Source: Climacium dendroides
Lineage: Eukaryota; Streptophyta; Bryopsida; Hypnales; Climaciaceae
Direction of reading: 5' to 3'
Assembly (NCBI GenBank): GCA_950106755.1
Contig: OX467083.1
Span: 14,751,029-14,815,028 of the forward strand
DNA: 64,000 nt
Shown here: one piece after another, positions 12,503 to 25,609 of the stretch
Numbering within the stretch: the first letter of the stretch is position 1
How the letters are laid out: the number at the start of each line of letters is the position of its first letter
The notes under the pieces: generated by a model
Database searches by the model: none
The model's input: only the letters and a program-made list of their open reading frames with translations
What the model was told of the DNA's origin: nothing
Translations under genes and position numbers: made by a program

Positions 12503-15500
12503 CAAAACTTCTAAAGGCCATTGTTGGCACATCATGGACTCATGATAGACGTGTTCTAATGTTATTATTGAAGCATAACACTAATTTTATTGATTTGTGG
12601 CCAACACAATTTTTGTCACTAACATATAATATCCAAGAGATTTAGGTGTTCATTTGTAGATGATTTCAAAATTTAGTAAACCTACCAAATGAAATTTTTT
12701 TATGGTTGAAATATAAAAATAAAATTTATAAAATATAATAAAGAAAATAATTATTTTCAAAATTTAGAGTCAAAAACTCATTTATCTATGGATGGAAAAA
12801 ATGGATATTTTTTTCAAAATTAAAAAAATAATTATATTTAGAAATATTAGAAATATAATAATTTTTTCAAGCAACACTTTAAGACCATGTTCAAATTCTA
12901 CCCAATTATGTTTCTTATTTTTCCAACTTCTTTGTCCTTCAACAATCAATATTACATTGGATTTTTTATCCAATCAACAATTTTTTGATTGATATATGTT
13001 TTCACACTCCCAATTCCTAAAAAAAATTCTAATTTTTTTAATGCAAAATCATATTGGATTATTTTTGTATTCTAAAATATCATTGCTACATTCAAAATTT
13101 ATTTATAACAAAAATCATGCACAATGATGGCATTACCTTAGTGTTAGAAAATTTTCTATTTGGAAATATGTTGATGTTTTCAATAAAAAAAAATTCACAA
13201 ACTAATTAAATCTAAATTTCTTATTGATTGAAAAATTCTTGATGCTAATAATGGAAATGATATTTTTGGTGAATGCTTAAATATTTTGGTGAATTTCTAA
13301 AAATTCTCACCATTTGATTTAAAACAATTTGACTATGAATAATTTTCAGGCTTTATGCTTAACCCTTTAAATTCCAAAGAAGCCAAAAGTTGTCAATTTA
13401 ACCCCTAAATGTCCAAGGCCTATTTTGATCTTCTTGAAATTTGCTCTAAATTGAACAAAAAGTCAACATTTTGATAAGTTGTATCAATTTTTTAATATTT
13501 GTAACCATATATATTCAAACTAGACATGCTATCATAGTTTAAAACATAGATTTTGAAAATGAATGATTATGATTTTTCTATTTACAATTTTGTGCAAGGA
13601 TGTCCATTGTAAATTTGTAATCTTGACTTTCTATAGTGTTGAAGGCTCTTGAAAATGAGCTTCAAATACACTAGATCTTGGAGAAAAAATTATATTAGAA
13701 ATTCATTTAAAAAAATTGTAGAGTAGATTTTGAAAAGCCATAAATTGATTGGGATTATGCATGTTAGGCCCTTCAACCTCATATTTTTTTGGTGACCAAT
13801 TTTTTAGATTTGACATGCAAAAAGAGTCTAATTAATATCAAAATTTGCTTCACTAGAATAAATTGTTGTGATCTCGATATGTTTGTAAACATGACAAGGT
13901 TACTTAGTAATGCTCAAGATATCCAATTGTATGCCTTGCAATATACTAAATATGTTGCAAAGTGCACCATCAATTGGATGTGCATTGAATTTGACATACC
14001 GTAATTTCACCAAATGAATTCCACTTCCACTCTTTACGGTTGAAATTTACAAATAGATTTTGATGTTTCCATTATGAGCAATATTATATAAGTAGGGAGA
14101 ATTTACAATAGGATGACATACATTTTGTGTCCTTATTCACTAAATGTGGCACTTTTCAATATTTCAAAAAATCAAGGACAAATATAAAAATATATTTTTA
14201 TATAAAATAAAATTTAGGTGGTTTGATAATGTTAATCTTGTGCAATTATTCCAAAATAATTTATAAAATATTTCATATATTAATATACTTACAAATACAT
14301 TAGACTCTTTCAAAACACTACATGTCCAATTTGCAAGAATGTATGCTAAATTTAATGCAAAAAAGGTTCTTGATAGATTTTGAATTATTAATTTGTTTTA
14401 TACATTCAAAATTATAAAAATAAGAAACCTTGAAATTTTCTAATCATTTTGAAATTTTAAGTTAATAAAATAATATTTATACATTTATATCTCAATATTA
14501 AGATTTATCTATCTAAAATATTCTTTTAATGAACTTTCTTTTTGAACGTACTTCAAAATGTAATTTTTGAGGTGAAAGTTTTATTGAAGTTTGAAATTTA
14601 AATTCAAAATCTTGAAGTAAACTATTTTTTCTTAAGAAAAATTTGATTCTTTAGTTGATATATAGTTCATATGTAAACATAGTTCACTTCTTTTTTCATC
14701 ATGGCCATACTCTTTAATTTTACTTTTTTTTTAAACTAGTGCTTTTAACCAAAATGTACAAGGTGTACAACCCTTTGTGGAATCTTTATTGAAGAATTGA
14801 GTGACCTTACCATGCACTTGCCTAGTACTATTGAAAATTGTATTCTTGAAAAAAAAAATTTAATTTTAAATTATAATTTGACATGAAGTTATTGCAAAGT
14901 ACATGATTTTAAATACAAAAATCAATATTTATGTACATTTTTAAAACAAATTTTGTTGTATTTGGACATTGAGCAAGTAGATAAATGACCCTCTAAAGAG
15001 TTCAAATTTTCTCTAATGTTTAGAACTAATAGTTCATACGGAATAATTCTTTAGCATATTGTCTACAACTACCTTAATTAGTCGAAGTTTATCAAATTTA
15101 TTGCTGATTAATTGTTCAATATCTGAAGTGAGCATAATATTGTCATTGCAAAATCTTAGAAGAGAAATTCAACTGTGAAAAAATCTAGTTAGAAAACTTT
15201 TAATATTTAAGTGCACAAGTGTTTAAATTGACCAATTAAAAAAAATACTGTTATTTCATAGATTGCTCAAATGAATAGCAAAAGGTTCAAATTATAAATT
15301 TTGATTTTTGATTTTTTCTAATTAGATTATAGACCAAGGGTGAATTCAAAAAATACTTGCTCATTTTGTTGCATTTGGGATTTTCCCACAATATTAAAAG
15401 CTTTTGGAAGAATTTAAAAAAAATAAAGAATTAGTATGACACTAAAAACAATACATCACCAAAATCTTGGACTTAAAAAATCAAGGTCAAAGGTTATTTC

Positions 15501-18076
15501 CAAAATACATTGACAAAAAATTTCAAGTAAATAGACTCTTTAATGTCTAAATTTTTTAAAAATAGTAAAAGCATTTAAAAAATTAAAACAAATATTGAAC
15601 ATTCTTAAGAACCTTATGGAGATAAAGTTCTACTAGGAATATGATGGAAAAGTGTTTTCAAGTGTTTAAGAATTCAAGTACAAAGCATTTTTCTTTACAC
15701 CCATGTGAAAGATTTGAAATGTGTTATTTTTAGTTTTTTCTTGCACTATGGGTATTAACTAAGTTTTTTGGCACCATAGGGTCAAATTGCACCATTTCAA
15801 AATAAATTTCTACTTTTTTCTAGGAAAAAGTAATTTTTTTACCAAATTTTTTCCATTTTTATTTAAAATGTGGATGAAGTCACCAAATTTGGATGAAAAA
15901 GTGCATGAATATAATCGAAAAGTGTCTTTTCTATTAAAAGATGAATGGATGTAGAAATACAATGCTTCATCTTAGCACTTTTTCAAAAAGTAAAAGAAAA
16001 AAGGTTGATAGGTATAAACATGTTGTCAAAATATACTCCTTCAAGCTCACATCTATGATGATAATTTTGTGTGCTTCAAAGTCTCTCAAAATGTTAAACC
16101 ATGAAAACTCAAAATGTGACAAATATCAAAATTAGTTTTTAAATATTAAATAATTTTATGAAAAAAAATAAAAAACATGTACTACAACAAAAAGAGGTAT
16201 TACCTTTCTTTATTTTAGATTTTAAATTTCAAATCCACTGACCTTATACTTAAAAAAATTATGATAGAAGACATGATTAATGCACAACGTTTAACACCCA
16301 AATAGTACTACTGTATTTCGGAATCTTCCTTAAGATTAATCAAATTTTTTTGTATCTTGTTCATAAGCAAAACTTTTAATTACTGAAAAGTACCATATAA
16401 AGTTTACAAGGCAAGGCCCTTGGTTCATTCCAAATTCTTTCTAAATTCTTTAGATCTCCATTTTATTTTTTGATAACACATTTTTTAGACTTATGGTGTA
16501 AGCATGTACATGTCAATTCATGTACATATTTCAAAATCAAATGGTCAATCACAATAAATAACACTAATTCTATAATCTTCAAAATGTAGTTTTTTCTAGC
16601 CCTTCTAAAAGGTGAAGTTTTGTCCTTCAACATTTAAAAAAAACCTCAAATGTTCTATGACTTATACATTTTGTCAATACTTTGGAAGTGGGTTGGAAAC
16701 ATGTGAAAAAAATTTAAACCAAAAGAACTTTCATATTCATCTTTAAAAAAATTATAAAGTGAAAGGTCGTATTGAATAAAAGAAAAAACTAATATGCTAA
16801 TAAATTTTAGAAGAAATTAAAAATTATTAATCACAATGATGAAATTTTTCTACGTTAAAATTAATTCTATAATTTTATTATTTTTGAAAATTTTCAAAAT
16901 TGAGAGCAATAGACAACTTCAAATGTTTTTTTACCTTCATTGCCTTACAAAATAAAACTTTCCATAACTTTCACCTCATTATTTGAAATTAAATGGTTCA
17001 AATGATATTGAGCAGTTATCAATCTAGATAATCTCCCAAAAATAATTTTATATTTTTAGCTGCCCAATTTGACATTGTAATAAAAAAAACTTTCTAAATT
17101 TAGCAATATTTATCAAAATTACTTGAAACAAAACTTCCTATATAGATTATGATGAGTGGCATCCACCCTAAAAATTTCACGCAAAACTACCTAAATTATA
17201 AAGTCAATAGAGCTTGCCTGAGTTCCCCAAAAGCCCAAAGTGGGTTCCTTGGTCCTTTAAGGGTTAATTTGGCAAAATGTCATGCAAAAAAAAGTCACCA
17301 AACATTGGTAAGTTTGCTTAGTGTATTTATTTAACATCACTAGAGACAAAATTTTATTGATAGGTAAGCTTAATCCTTGGTTTGAAATCTAGATTAATCT
17401 TTGAATTGACTAAGAAAAAAAATGCAAATATAGAATATTTGAAACCATTTTTAATAAATTTTCAAAAATTTTCAAACTAATATGCAAATTCATAGTTTTT
17501 AAGGTAGAAGAGCTTTGAAATATGTACTCCCACATTGTTTTAAATTAAAATTACTATGATTTGTCATAATAAATTTGAAAAAATATCAATGATTTTTAAA
17601 AAATATTTGAATTTCAAAAAAAATTGAACAAAATTATTATCATTTAAATAAGATTAGTCAATATATTAGTAAAATTACATATTAATTGGACTATCCAAAT
17701 TAAAATCATTATGATGATAACTGAATGTCATTGATTAAATTATAGTAATAACTAAAGAATATTTGATCAATACCAATCTTTTCTAATGATTTTGGAATTT
17801 GCTTACATTCTTAATTTTTTTATATATCCACAAGACTTATATCTTTGATTATTTGTTGAAATTTCATTGCACAATTTTTGTACATCGTGTTATAAATACA
17901 TGTCAGATTTAGTATGTATATCAAAAAATGTATGTTATTTGTCCCTATAAATAATTCATAAGACTTTTAGAAAAGATTGTAAGCTTGATTGTAAGTTAGG
18001 TTTGCTTGTGAAATAGTATAACAATGTTTAAAACAATTTAGATCTAAAGTGCATTACACACCTACCATTGGTCATT
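12503..18076. other. gene-free AT-rich repeat DNA
   Basis: No gene is supported in these 5.5 kb, and the open frames are all under 75 codons. A TTAACCCCTAAA-type terminus occurs at about 13,397. The following 250 bases match the reverse complement of the right part of the element at 44,317-45,368, so at least one old TIR element lies here. A TTAAGGGTTAA-like end lies at about 17,265. Confidence 0.5.
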
Positions 18077-18301
18077 CACTATAAGAAACCAAATTTTTTT
18101 AATGTTTAAGTTGAGGGATTTTAGGTCATGTTGTATCTAACAACCCTTTTTTTTTATGTCAACAATGATGTCCAATACTCCAATGTAACATCATTGTTGA
18201 CATAAAAGAAAAGGTTGTGAGATTTGATATCACCTAAAATCCTTCAACTTAAACATTGATTGTTATATTAAATATCACCTAAAACACAATTTTTTTTAGT
18301 G
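18077..18301. mobile_element. CACTA-type MITE, 225 bp
   Basis: It starts CACTATAAGAAACC and ends TTTTTTAGTG, flanked on both sides by the 3-bp duplication ATT (18074-18076 and 18302-18304). Inside, long inverted arms (AATGTTTAAGTTGAGGGATT against its complement near 18,235-18,256, and ATGTCAACAATGATGT against ACATCATTGTTGACAT) make almost the whole element a hairpin. The CACTA ends and 3-bp duplication assign it to CACTA/EnSpm. It has no coding capacity. Confidence 0.85.
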
Positions 18302-18553
18302 ATTTACTACATTAGGAATGATTACTCCAAATTTCATCAAAGTAGCATGATTTTGGTACCAAAATTTATAGCATATATGTGCATAAAGTTCTAAAATCTA
18401 GTACTAGTATAAGGTGCATAACTAATGAAAGGTGCATAAGTAATGGAATACCGCAAATTTAATGAATTGATGTTGTTGATGCTTGATAATTAAGGTGAAT
18501 TAAGCCTAGACGTCACTAGTATAATTCACCACTACATCAACATTTTTAGCAAT

Positions 18554-18728
18554 ATGAGGAATTTCATTAAAATGGCGAATATTTTGTGACTTTGACATCC
18601 CAGAGTTCAAACTGGGTGGTTTGAAATCTAATACACTAATAGATTTCAGACTGTCTGGTCTAAATTATGGGAATGGCACACTGTGAAAATGGCACATGGA
18701 ATATCACCATTTTAATGAAATTCCCCAT
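18554..18728. mobile_element. ATGGGGAATTTC-family MITE, copy A
   Basis: The element begins ATGAGGAATTTCATTAAAAT and ends with the complement GAAATTCCCCAT. It is flanked by the exact 4-bp duplication CAAT (18550-18553 and 18729-18732). Inner motifs ATAGATTTCAGAC and GGAATGGCACA are shared with the copies at 22,914 and 53,240. It is non-coding. The family has a consistent 4-bp duplication, so it is not CACTA, Harbinger or hAT. Confidence 0.85.
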
Positions 18729-18732
18729 CAAT

Positions 18733-20114
18733 GTTTGAATGTTCGAAATTACTGTAAAACATCTAAACATTGTCCAAACTCTAAAGAACATAAATTTTTT
18801 GAGCACGTTTGTTGAAAAAGGTTACATAATTGTTGAAGTATGTCCCAAAATTTACATGTTAACTTTGCTAAAAAAAATGTTGCTCAAGCATCTTCCAAAA
18901 CGTTGCATTTATATAGCTAGAAACGTTGCTTAACCCTCCAAATTCTAGTAGTCCTTTTCACCTTCACAAACTCATTCTTAAAAACTTTAATATAAACCAC
19001 CCTTGAGTCCTTGACATCAGTTAAGATCACACATTCACACCTACATGTATGCTTTAATGTTTTTAAGAGTTTCAAAGATAAAAACATCATTTTATTATAA
19101 GTACTACTGGAAGATATCCAGTATAGAGACCTTTGACCTCTATGCATCTCAATGAAGGACATCTTTATGCAGTTTTTTCTGAACCAAACCAAAGTACCAA
19201 ATTGCATATGAACAGAAACAATTACACTAATTCAGATCGGAATAATATACAAAACGAGCTAATAAATTCATTATCTCATTAACTTACAAGCCATAATTCA
19301 TGATTGTACATTTGTACAGGCAATGCCATTGATGATGCTCATTCATAATGAACTATGAAATGAACATCATATTTCAAACATGTGTAAGCTGTAAGGTAGG
19401 GATTGGAAGACATGACACATCACAATTGAAGTTTAATAACTTATTGGTAGCTGCTGCTGCTTTCATCTGCAACTACGCAACAGCAGCCTTACTAAATTAC
19501 AGCAGCACCTTCTCCGACAATTTGCTGATCAGTACAGAATTGGCAATCTCTTATTTCATACGTATTTCATTTCCTTTCCCTCCTCGATCACATTGCATCA
19601 CCTCATACGTGCAAGCAAATTATTAGTACAACCTTCAGATCTTCAATCAGCTTCCAATCAGTTCTTGGCGCTTCGGCTACTTCATGTAGGAATCCCTTGC
19701 GCCCACCATATGTAGTCAAGGATATCATATCAAGCCACCTTCATATAAGTATATATGTGCGATGCATTCTTTCGTCTCCTCTTCTGAACTGATTGCACTG
19801 GGAGATTATCTCTTGGTTCCCCAATTGCCACTCCGGAATTAATCGTGCACTGCTTTTCCCGGCCTGATCTCCACGGCCAGTACTAAAATCATCTGAGGAT
19901 TTCTAGATAATCCTGTAAGAGGAACTTAACAATGTTACATACTCTCCCTGTGTTGTACGTATACCGGAAAGTTTGGATTGTGGGATGTGTGATTGCAAGA
20001 TATGCGTAAGTATTCAATTCACAGCCTCCATTGCACACAGTAGTTTCAACATGGATATTAAGGCCAGGAATCCGGTAATCCCATCGGAGCTTAATTCCAT
20101 CGGTGTTACAGCTC
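18733..20114. other. no gene recognised; probable 3' flank of a minus-strand gene
   Basis: Only unrecognised open frames occur here. Base composition becomes less AT-rich from about 19,350. The part just below 20,115 is probably the 3' untranslated region of the small gene on the minus strand. No homology could be seen. Confidence 0.4.
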
Positions 20115-20348
20115 CTAAGCGAAGTCGGGCACGGTGAAGTTAGAGAATCCGTTGCTGTCCAGCAGCGAATGGGAGCCATACATATAGTGCATCCACGCGT
20201 CGCCCACAGTCCACACCAACACCGACGCCAGGAGCAGCAGCGACACCACGTAAGCCTTCATCATCTGCGACGAAACCTCGCCATGGTTGTCCGCGTCCCA
20301 ACTCTGGGACACCCGGCTACTCCTGGCCGAATCATAATCAGAAGGCAT
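20115..20348 (-). CDS. small single-pass membrane protein, unknown function
   Basis: A 77-residue protein in a GC-rich island, with codon use unlike the surrounding DNA. A polar N-terminus of about 28 residues (SARSSRVSQSWDADNHGEVS) is followed by one strong hydrophobic segment at about 31-48 (KAYVVSLLLLASVLVWTVGD). A C-terminal tail contains MYGSHSLLDSNGFSNF and an Asn-Phe-Thr glycosylation-type site. This looks like a type II anchor or uncleaved signal anchor. The start ATG is preceded by a GC-rich leader with GATCGATCGATC repeats. I do not recognise the family. It could also be the last exon of a longer gene, although the first Met is well placed. Confidence 0.5.
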   Translation of the reverse strand: MPSDYDSARSSRVSQSWDADNHGEVSSQMMKAYVVSLLLLASVLVWTVGDAWMHYMYGSHSLLDSNGFSNFTVPDFA

Positions 20349-22913
20349 GCCAACAGCCGCCTAGCTTGATCGATCGATCTTCGCAACCCTTGTATGTCGA
20401 TCAGGTCCAGCCCCGGTTCCAGCTTCCAAAAAAAGAAACCCAACCACCGGATCGACACAATCGCTAACTAGCTAGCTAAGTTTTCTACAACATTTCGAAG
20501 CACTAGATTGCTAGTTTACATTCGCAAAATACTAGTAAACCAGAGGTGTAAGCAAGCTTGAAAAAAGGAACCTCAAGTGTCGGCGACAGGGTGGTGATCG
20601 ACGAGTTTCGTTGCGGAAGCCGGCCATTTGTAAGATCGAGTCCAGCCAAGTTGAATTGTGGAGAGGGTGCGGCTCTTCAAAACCGGACCGCTTGGAAGGA
20701 AGCAATCTCCTGGTCGTATTTCTAGAGGGAAGACATCAGCAGTGCGGGATCTAGATATATACTGTAGCAGGATGGATAGGGTCTCTGTTTGCAGGCAGTT
20801 GTTAGTCAGGACAGACAAGGGGAGATGCACCTGAGACTGGCCGATGTATTTGGTTTGGTACCAGTGACTTGGAGACCGGCTTGCTACGTCAGGACACGCC
20901 TCGGTCGTTTCAAGTTCATTACATGAACCTGGCCTAGTTATTACTGGCACTGTACGCTAGCTGTACGTGCGTAATTGCTCGTATTGCAGGGGACGTGCAT
21001 GAGGCTCCCCTGAATCCGGCAGTACTAGCTAGCCAGCCAGCCAGCTAGTCATATATCCTTCATGAGACTTCGCAAGCTAGATTCCCAAATCAGACGCCAA
21101 GCTTAGATTGAATGCTGGGTCTTCTATTGGGTCATCTGGACTGTATAAAATTTTATATTTATTTTTTTGAAACAAATGAACGTGACTGTACTTTCGGAAG
21201 AAGCATGCAGATGGTCGATCCCGCTTTGAGTGATATGAGACTGGGTCAACCCGGTGACCAGGTTACTTAGGTTACTTTGACTTGATTAAGGGAGTTCAGG
21301 CAGTTTGATTTTATATTTCAATCATTTCAATTTCTTTTGGCATACGTCGAACTGTATTTCAACGGCTCACAAAACAGCAGCACCGAAGCACTTGAATATC
21401 CACGCCATTCAAGCGTGATCATGAAGCTGGTTTTCAATTTCGTTAAAAATTGTGACAAGAAATTGAGACGAACCAGAATCACGTCCAACCTTCGTTCTAT
21501 ATATCGAATAACAAACTTTTATTTATTTTTATATTTATATCTCGATAAGCCTGCGCTTTAGACCAAGGTCTAATTTCAGGCCACAAACTATGACAAGTAT
21601 AGATTTTGGGTTGAGGCCGCGTGTCCTGAACGTCGCCAAAGAAATGGCCAGTTTAACGAAATTGAAATAACTCATTTGCCCATCCACCCATATCATCCCA
21701 CCCATTCAATTATTTTTCTTGATTTTTCAAGAGAACAAGTAAACAACATCAATTGCATAATTAGTTAGAACACGAAACCTGGGCAGGCAGCAGGGCCGAT
21801 CGAACGGAGCCAGTCAGGAAACTCAGTCTCTAATATTTCAACGAACAGCAAAGTACGTAGCTGAATTGGCATGACAACTAATGAAAATAGAAATTAGAGG
21901 CATCTGAAATTGCAAACTAATTGAATAGTACCTCAAGTTCAAGGGGTTGATCAATACATAAGATGTTTACAAACCAACGCAGACATGTACGCTAATCGGG
22001 CGGCCATGCACATTTTAATGCACGCCCAATGCACGCTCAATGTTGTTGTTTTATTTACAGAACAAAATTGTATCAGATTCTCTAAATACATTGTTTGCAA
22101 AAGTTTGGGTGAAAAATTGAAACTACGAAGTACAGAATCCTAAATGAAAAATTGAGACTATCTTATATGTTTCAAAAAAAAATTAATTAATTAAAACTAA
22201 CCCTTGGTAAGAAAAATAATAAATGGATAGATTTTTGCCAAATTTTATCACCAGCAACCCTAAAGATCTACATTAGAGAAATTTTGGACTCTCTAGAGGT
22301 GTGACAAACCAATCTATTACTAGAGCCCTAGTGGAGTCCTACAATGTTGCAAAAAGTACAACATCTTTGACATTATAAGATATTCACCTTGTGTGAATAT
22401 CTTACTATCAAAGGGTATACGAGAGGGTATATCTGCTTTTCTTACTTCGAGATGTTAGACACGCACCTTAGTTTAGTTTCAGTTAAGTTCCAGTTTAATG
22501 TGGTGCAAAAGACGACATCATTTAACTATCGTTTTGTATCATTCAATGCTCTGACGATTCCTTAGGTTGACAATGTACGTGAATAAGAGAAAAATTTATG
22601 AGTGGACAAAATAAAAGTAATAGAGGGGTCCCTCAGGCACTTCTTAAGCGACCTTCCAGACAATCCATATTTTCTCTAATGAAGTCATTCATCAAACACA
22701 AATTGTCCACCACGGCAATAGTAGGAGGGTTTATTCTTATATTTAGTTGAGCCCTTTCAACAATATAAAAATAGTATATTGATTCACATGTTTGGGATTC
22801 ATTCCAAGACAACATAAAGTATCAATTATACTAAATTGGTGATATTCTAATACTTTAGCTTGGGAATTTGAACAGATGTATTCCTATTGCTTTGTCGAAG
22901 GCAATACAATTAG
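20349..22913. other. upstream region of small gene, then repeats
   Basis: 20,349-21,100 is GC-rich, with GCTAGCTAGC/CAGCCAGCCAGC short repeats, and probably holds the leader and promoter of the minus-strand gene. The rest is AT-rich without a recognisable gene. A TTTGACATTATAAGATATTC hairpin occurs near 22,365-22,410. Confidence 0.35.
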
Positions 22914-23235
22914 ATGGGGAATTTCATTAAAATGACAATATTCCATGTGCCATTTTCACAATGTGCCGTTCCCACAGTTCAGACCAGGGCGGTCTGAAAT
23001 CTATTAGTGTCCTAGATTTGTGAACTCTATACCACTATTAGATGTATTAAATCTAGTAAAGATGTAGATTTCAGACCAATCGGTTTTAAAAATCTATATA
23101 TTTTCTAGATTTCAAATATCTAATAATGGTATAGATTTCAAAAATCTAGGATGTTAGTAGAGTTCAGATTGCCCAGTCTCAACTGTGAGAATGCCAAAGT
23201 CACAGAATAATCGCCATTTTATTGAAATTCCCCAT
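22914..23235. mobile_element. ATGGGGAATTTC-family MITE, copy B
   Basis: It starts ATGGGGAATTTCATTAAAAT and ends TTGAAATTCCCCAT, with the exact 4-bp duplication TTAG on both sides (22910-22913 and 23236-23239). At 322 bp it is longer than copies A and C because the central AGATTTCAGACC-type segment is expanded and repeated. Non-coding. Confidence 0.88.
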
Positions 23236-23239
23236 TTAG

Positions 23240-25200
23240 ATAGGATTTGTACTATAAGATAGTTTGCTCTAAAAACACCCATGCTCTAAATACAATCATG
23301 ATCCATAGGTATGTTTTGCTTTGAATTCTTCAATGTATTAGTAGTGTACATTTCAAGAATTGCTCACTTTTAGTGACTGTTGTGTTTCATAAATTCAAAA
23401 ATTCATAACTAATTCTACAAAGGTCCAAAAAATATGAGTCAAATGACTTGGGTTAGATGTCAATTCCATTTTTCTTCCAACAAAAATTTATGAAAATTTA
23501 TTGAAACTTGTTCTAGGAAATTTAGTATTCCCCAAATACAATTAGTTCGTAAAAGGTTGCATTAAGAGCATTGCCATCCATTTCCCCAAAACAAGGTTGG
23601 GAAAATGGATTGGTCCAAGACAGTTAGCTTCCTGGTTGCTTCCATCTCCCATTCATTTATGGGAAAGTGAACATGCCAGAACAAGACAATTTCATGCATT
23701 AAACCCCTATAGATTTTTTACTATGTTATCATCAAAACTTTCCAAAACTACCATTTCTAGTATAAGTACCAAATTAAAAAATTAAAAAAAATTGGACACA
23801 TGTAACCATAGGATCTTGTAATACACTAGTTTCAAAAGATGTAGAAATTTTTTCAAAGATTTCTATTCTGTAGATTGCAAGATATTAGCATTTGAAGTGG
23901 CAAAAATTAGTTTTGGAGCACTATGGTAGTGTGCTATAAAATGAACCATCTCCTTCAAATGGATCCTAACTTTAGGGGCAGAATGGAGATGAGGTGATCC
24001 TTGAATGGACCACTTTAGCATTTGAATGCATCTAGAAAAATTTATTTTTCTATTGCAAATGCCAATCATAGTCTTTGAATCTACACGTCTCTTTACAAGT
24101 TGCAAGTGGAGAGATTTTGGAGGACCTAGTAGTCACAAATAGGTGCCTATGTCTTTAATCTTTGAAAATTTATAAGTAATTTAAAAATGATTGGAAAAAT
24201 ACAAAACTGCTTGTGTTACGTTCCATGTCTATTTTTCTTTGTCTGCAAAACAATATAAAAATACTTTTGTCCACGGAAACCTATGAAAAAGGCGGAGCAG
24301 CCCTTAAATGGTTGCTTTTAGAGCATATTACCTTCCCTTCTAGACTTCTAGTAGGAGCAACTGAGCCTCAAGTGTACCTGTGTGCATTGTACAAATGGGG
24401 TGGTCCTTCACTGACAACCTCATTCAATGAGAGCTGGCTGCACAAATAGTTTTCTTTTTGTTTTTTTTGTTTTTATTCTTAAAACAAACTGAATGAAATG
24501 AACACAAACACGTTAAGGTAGGATGCTCGAACTCACTCCGACCGTGCATTTAGAACCGCCCCTATAAATGGCATTGGAATGGATTGGAGGTGGTTCTGAA
24601 ATTGACCTCTATAAGGTAGTATGGCCTTAAAGCGCCCATCTTCTTCAGATCGTTTTGTAGATAGCTGTAGAATGGATGCCTATGACCTGAATTATTGAAA
24701 ATTCATAAGTAATTCAAAAATGCTTGGAAAAATATGAAACTACTTGTCTTGTGTTTCGCATCTATTTTTCTTTCTCTAAAAAATGGGCTAAAAATCATTT
24801 TGTCCATGGAACCCTGTGAAAAAGGCAAATCAGCCCTTAAAAGGTTGCTTTAAGGCCATACTACCTTAGTCATTGAAACAATCAAGAAAAATATTATTCA
24901 TTATTTCAAGAGCCAATCATTCTCCTTGCTTTTCCCCATTTCTCTCTAGAAGTTGCAGTGAACACTTTATGAAAGACCTAGGATCATGAAATAGGGACCT
25001 ATGCCACTTCTCGTTTGAAAATTTCATAACTAATTCAAAAATAATCCAAAAAATATGAAACAACTTGGGTTAGATGCCAATTCCTCTTGTCTTTCAAGAG
25101 AAATTTACTGAAAAATATTTTGAGAAGCTTCACCTGCCCAAAATTCAGTTTCAGTGCTTAGATGGTGAACTTATGGACCAACTACCTTAAGTTATGAGTT
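23240..25200. other. repeat-derived DNA, no gene
   Basis: Blocks around 24,140-24,330 and 24,690-24,850 repeat each other (the TATGAAAAAGGC, CAGCCCTTAAA and GGTTGCTTT motifs), as expected of dispersed repeats. No reading frame is convincing. Confidence 0.4.
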
Positions 25201-25284
25201 TGAACAATTGGAGGGAGGCCCTGCAGACGTGAGCTTGAAGGATGTGCATGAACCTCGTCAAGAACTGCCTGAACTTAGTTATGC

Positions 25285-25609
25285 ATGGATCCACACAACC
25301 CTAACTTACATTTTCCCTCAACTTCAATTATTCCAGGACAGGCACCAGCTCTTCCACTTGTTAACGTGCCCCACAGTCAGTGGAAGGAGTACCAGGAATC
25401 AGGGAAACTATTCGTGCAAGTGGAAGCTTCTGGATGCTTCCGCCATCTCGACTTCCAAGCAAAACACCCTCCTTTTTCCTTAACAGTCCTTCAACCTTTA
25501 GAAGGACGCTGCGGACACTATCAATAGGAGAAGTACCTATTTCGGACATCCCCATGTCATGGCTGTGTACGCTCACTTGTTGTGGACAACGGTTGGATGC
25601 ACTAACTTA
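25285..25609 (+). pseudogene. unrecognised protein-like frame with one stop
   Basis: The frame starting MDPHNPNLHFPS continues through VPHSQWKEYQESGKLFVQVE, CFRHLDFQAKHPPFSLTVLQ and PLEGRCGHYQ, meets a TAG at 25525-25527, and carries on with FRTSPCHGCVRSLVVDNGWM to a stop at 25607-25609. The amino-acid pattern is protein-like and unusual for this AT-rich region. I do not recognise it. It may be a transposon-carried or decayed host gene fragment. Neighbouring DNA is repetitive, which favours a transposon passenger. Confidence 0.3.
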
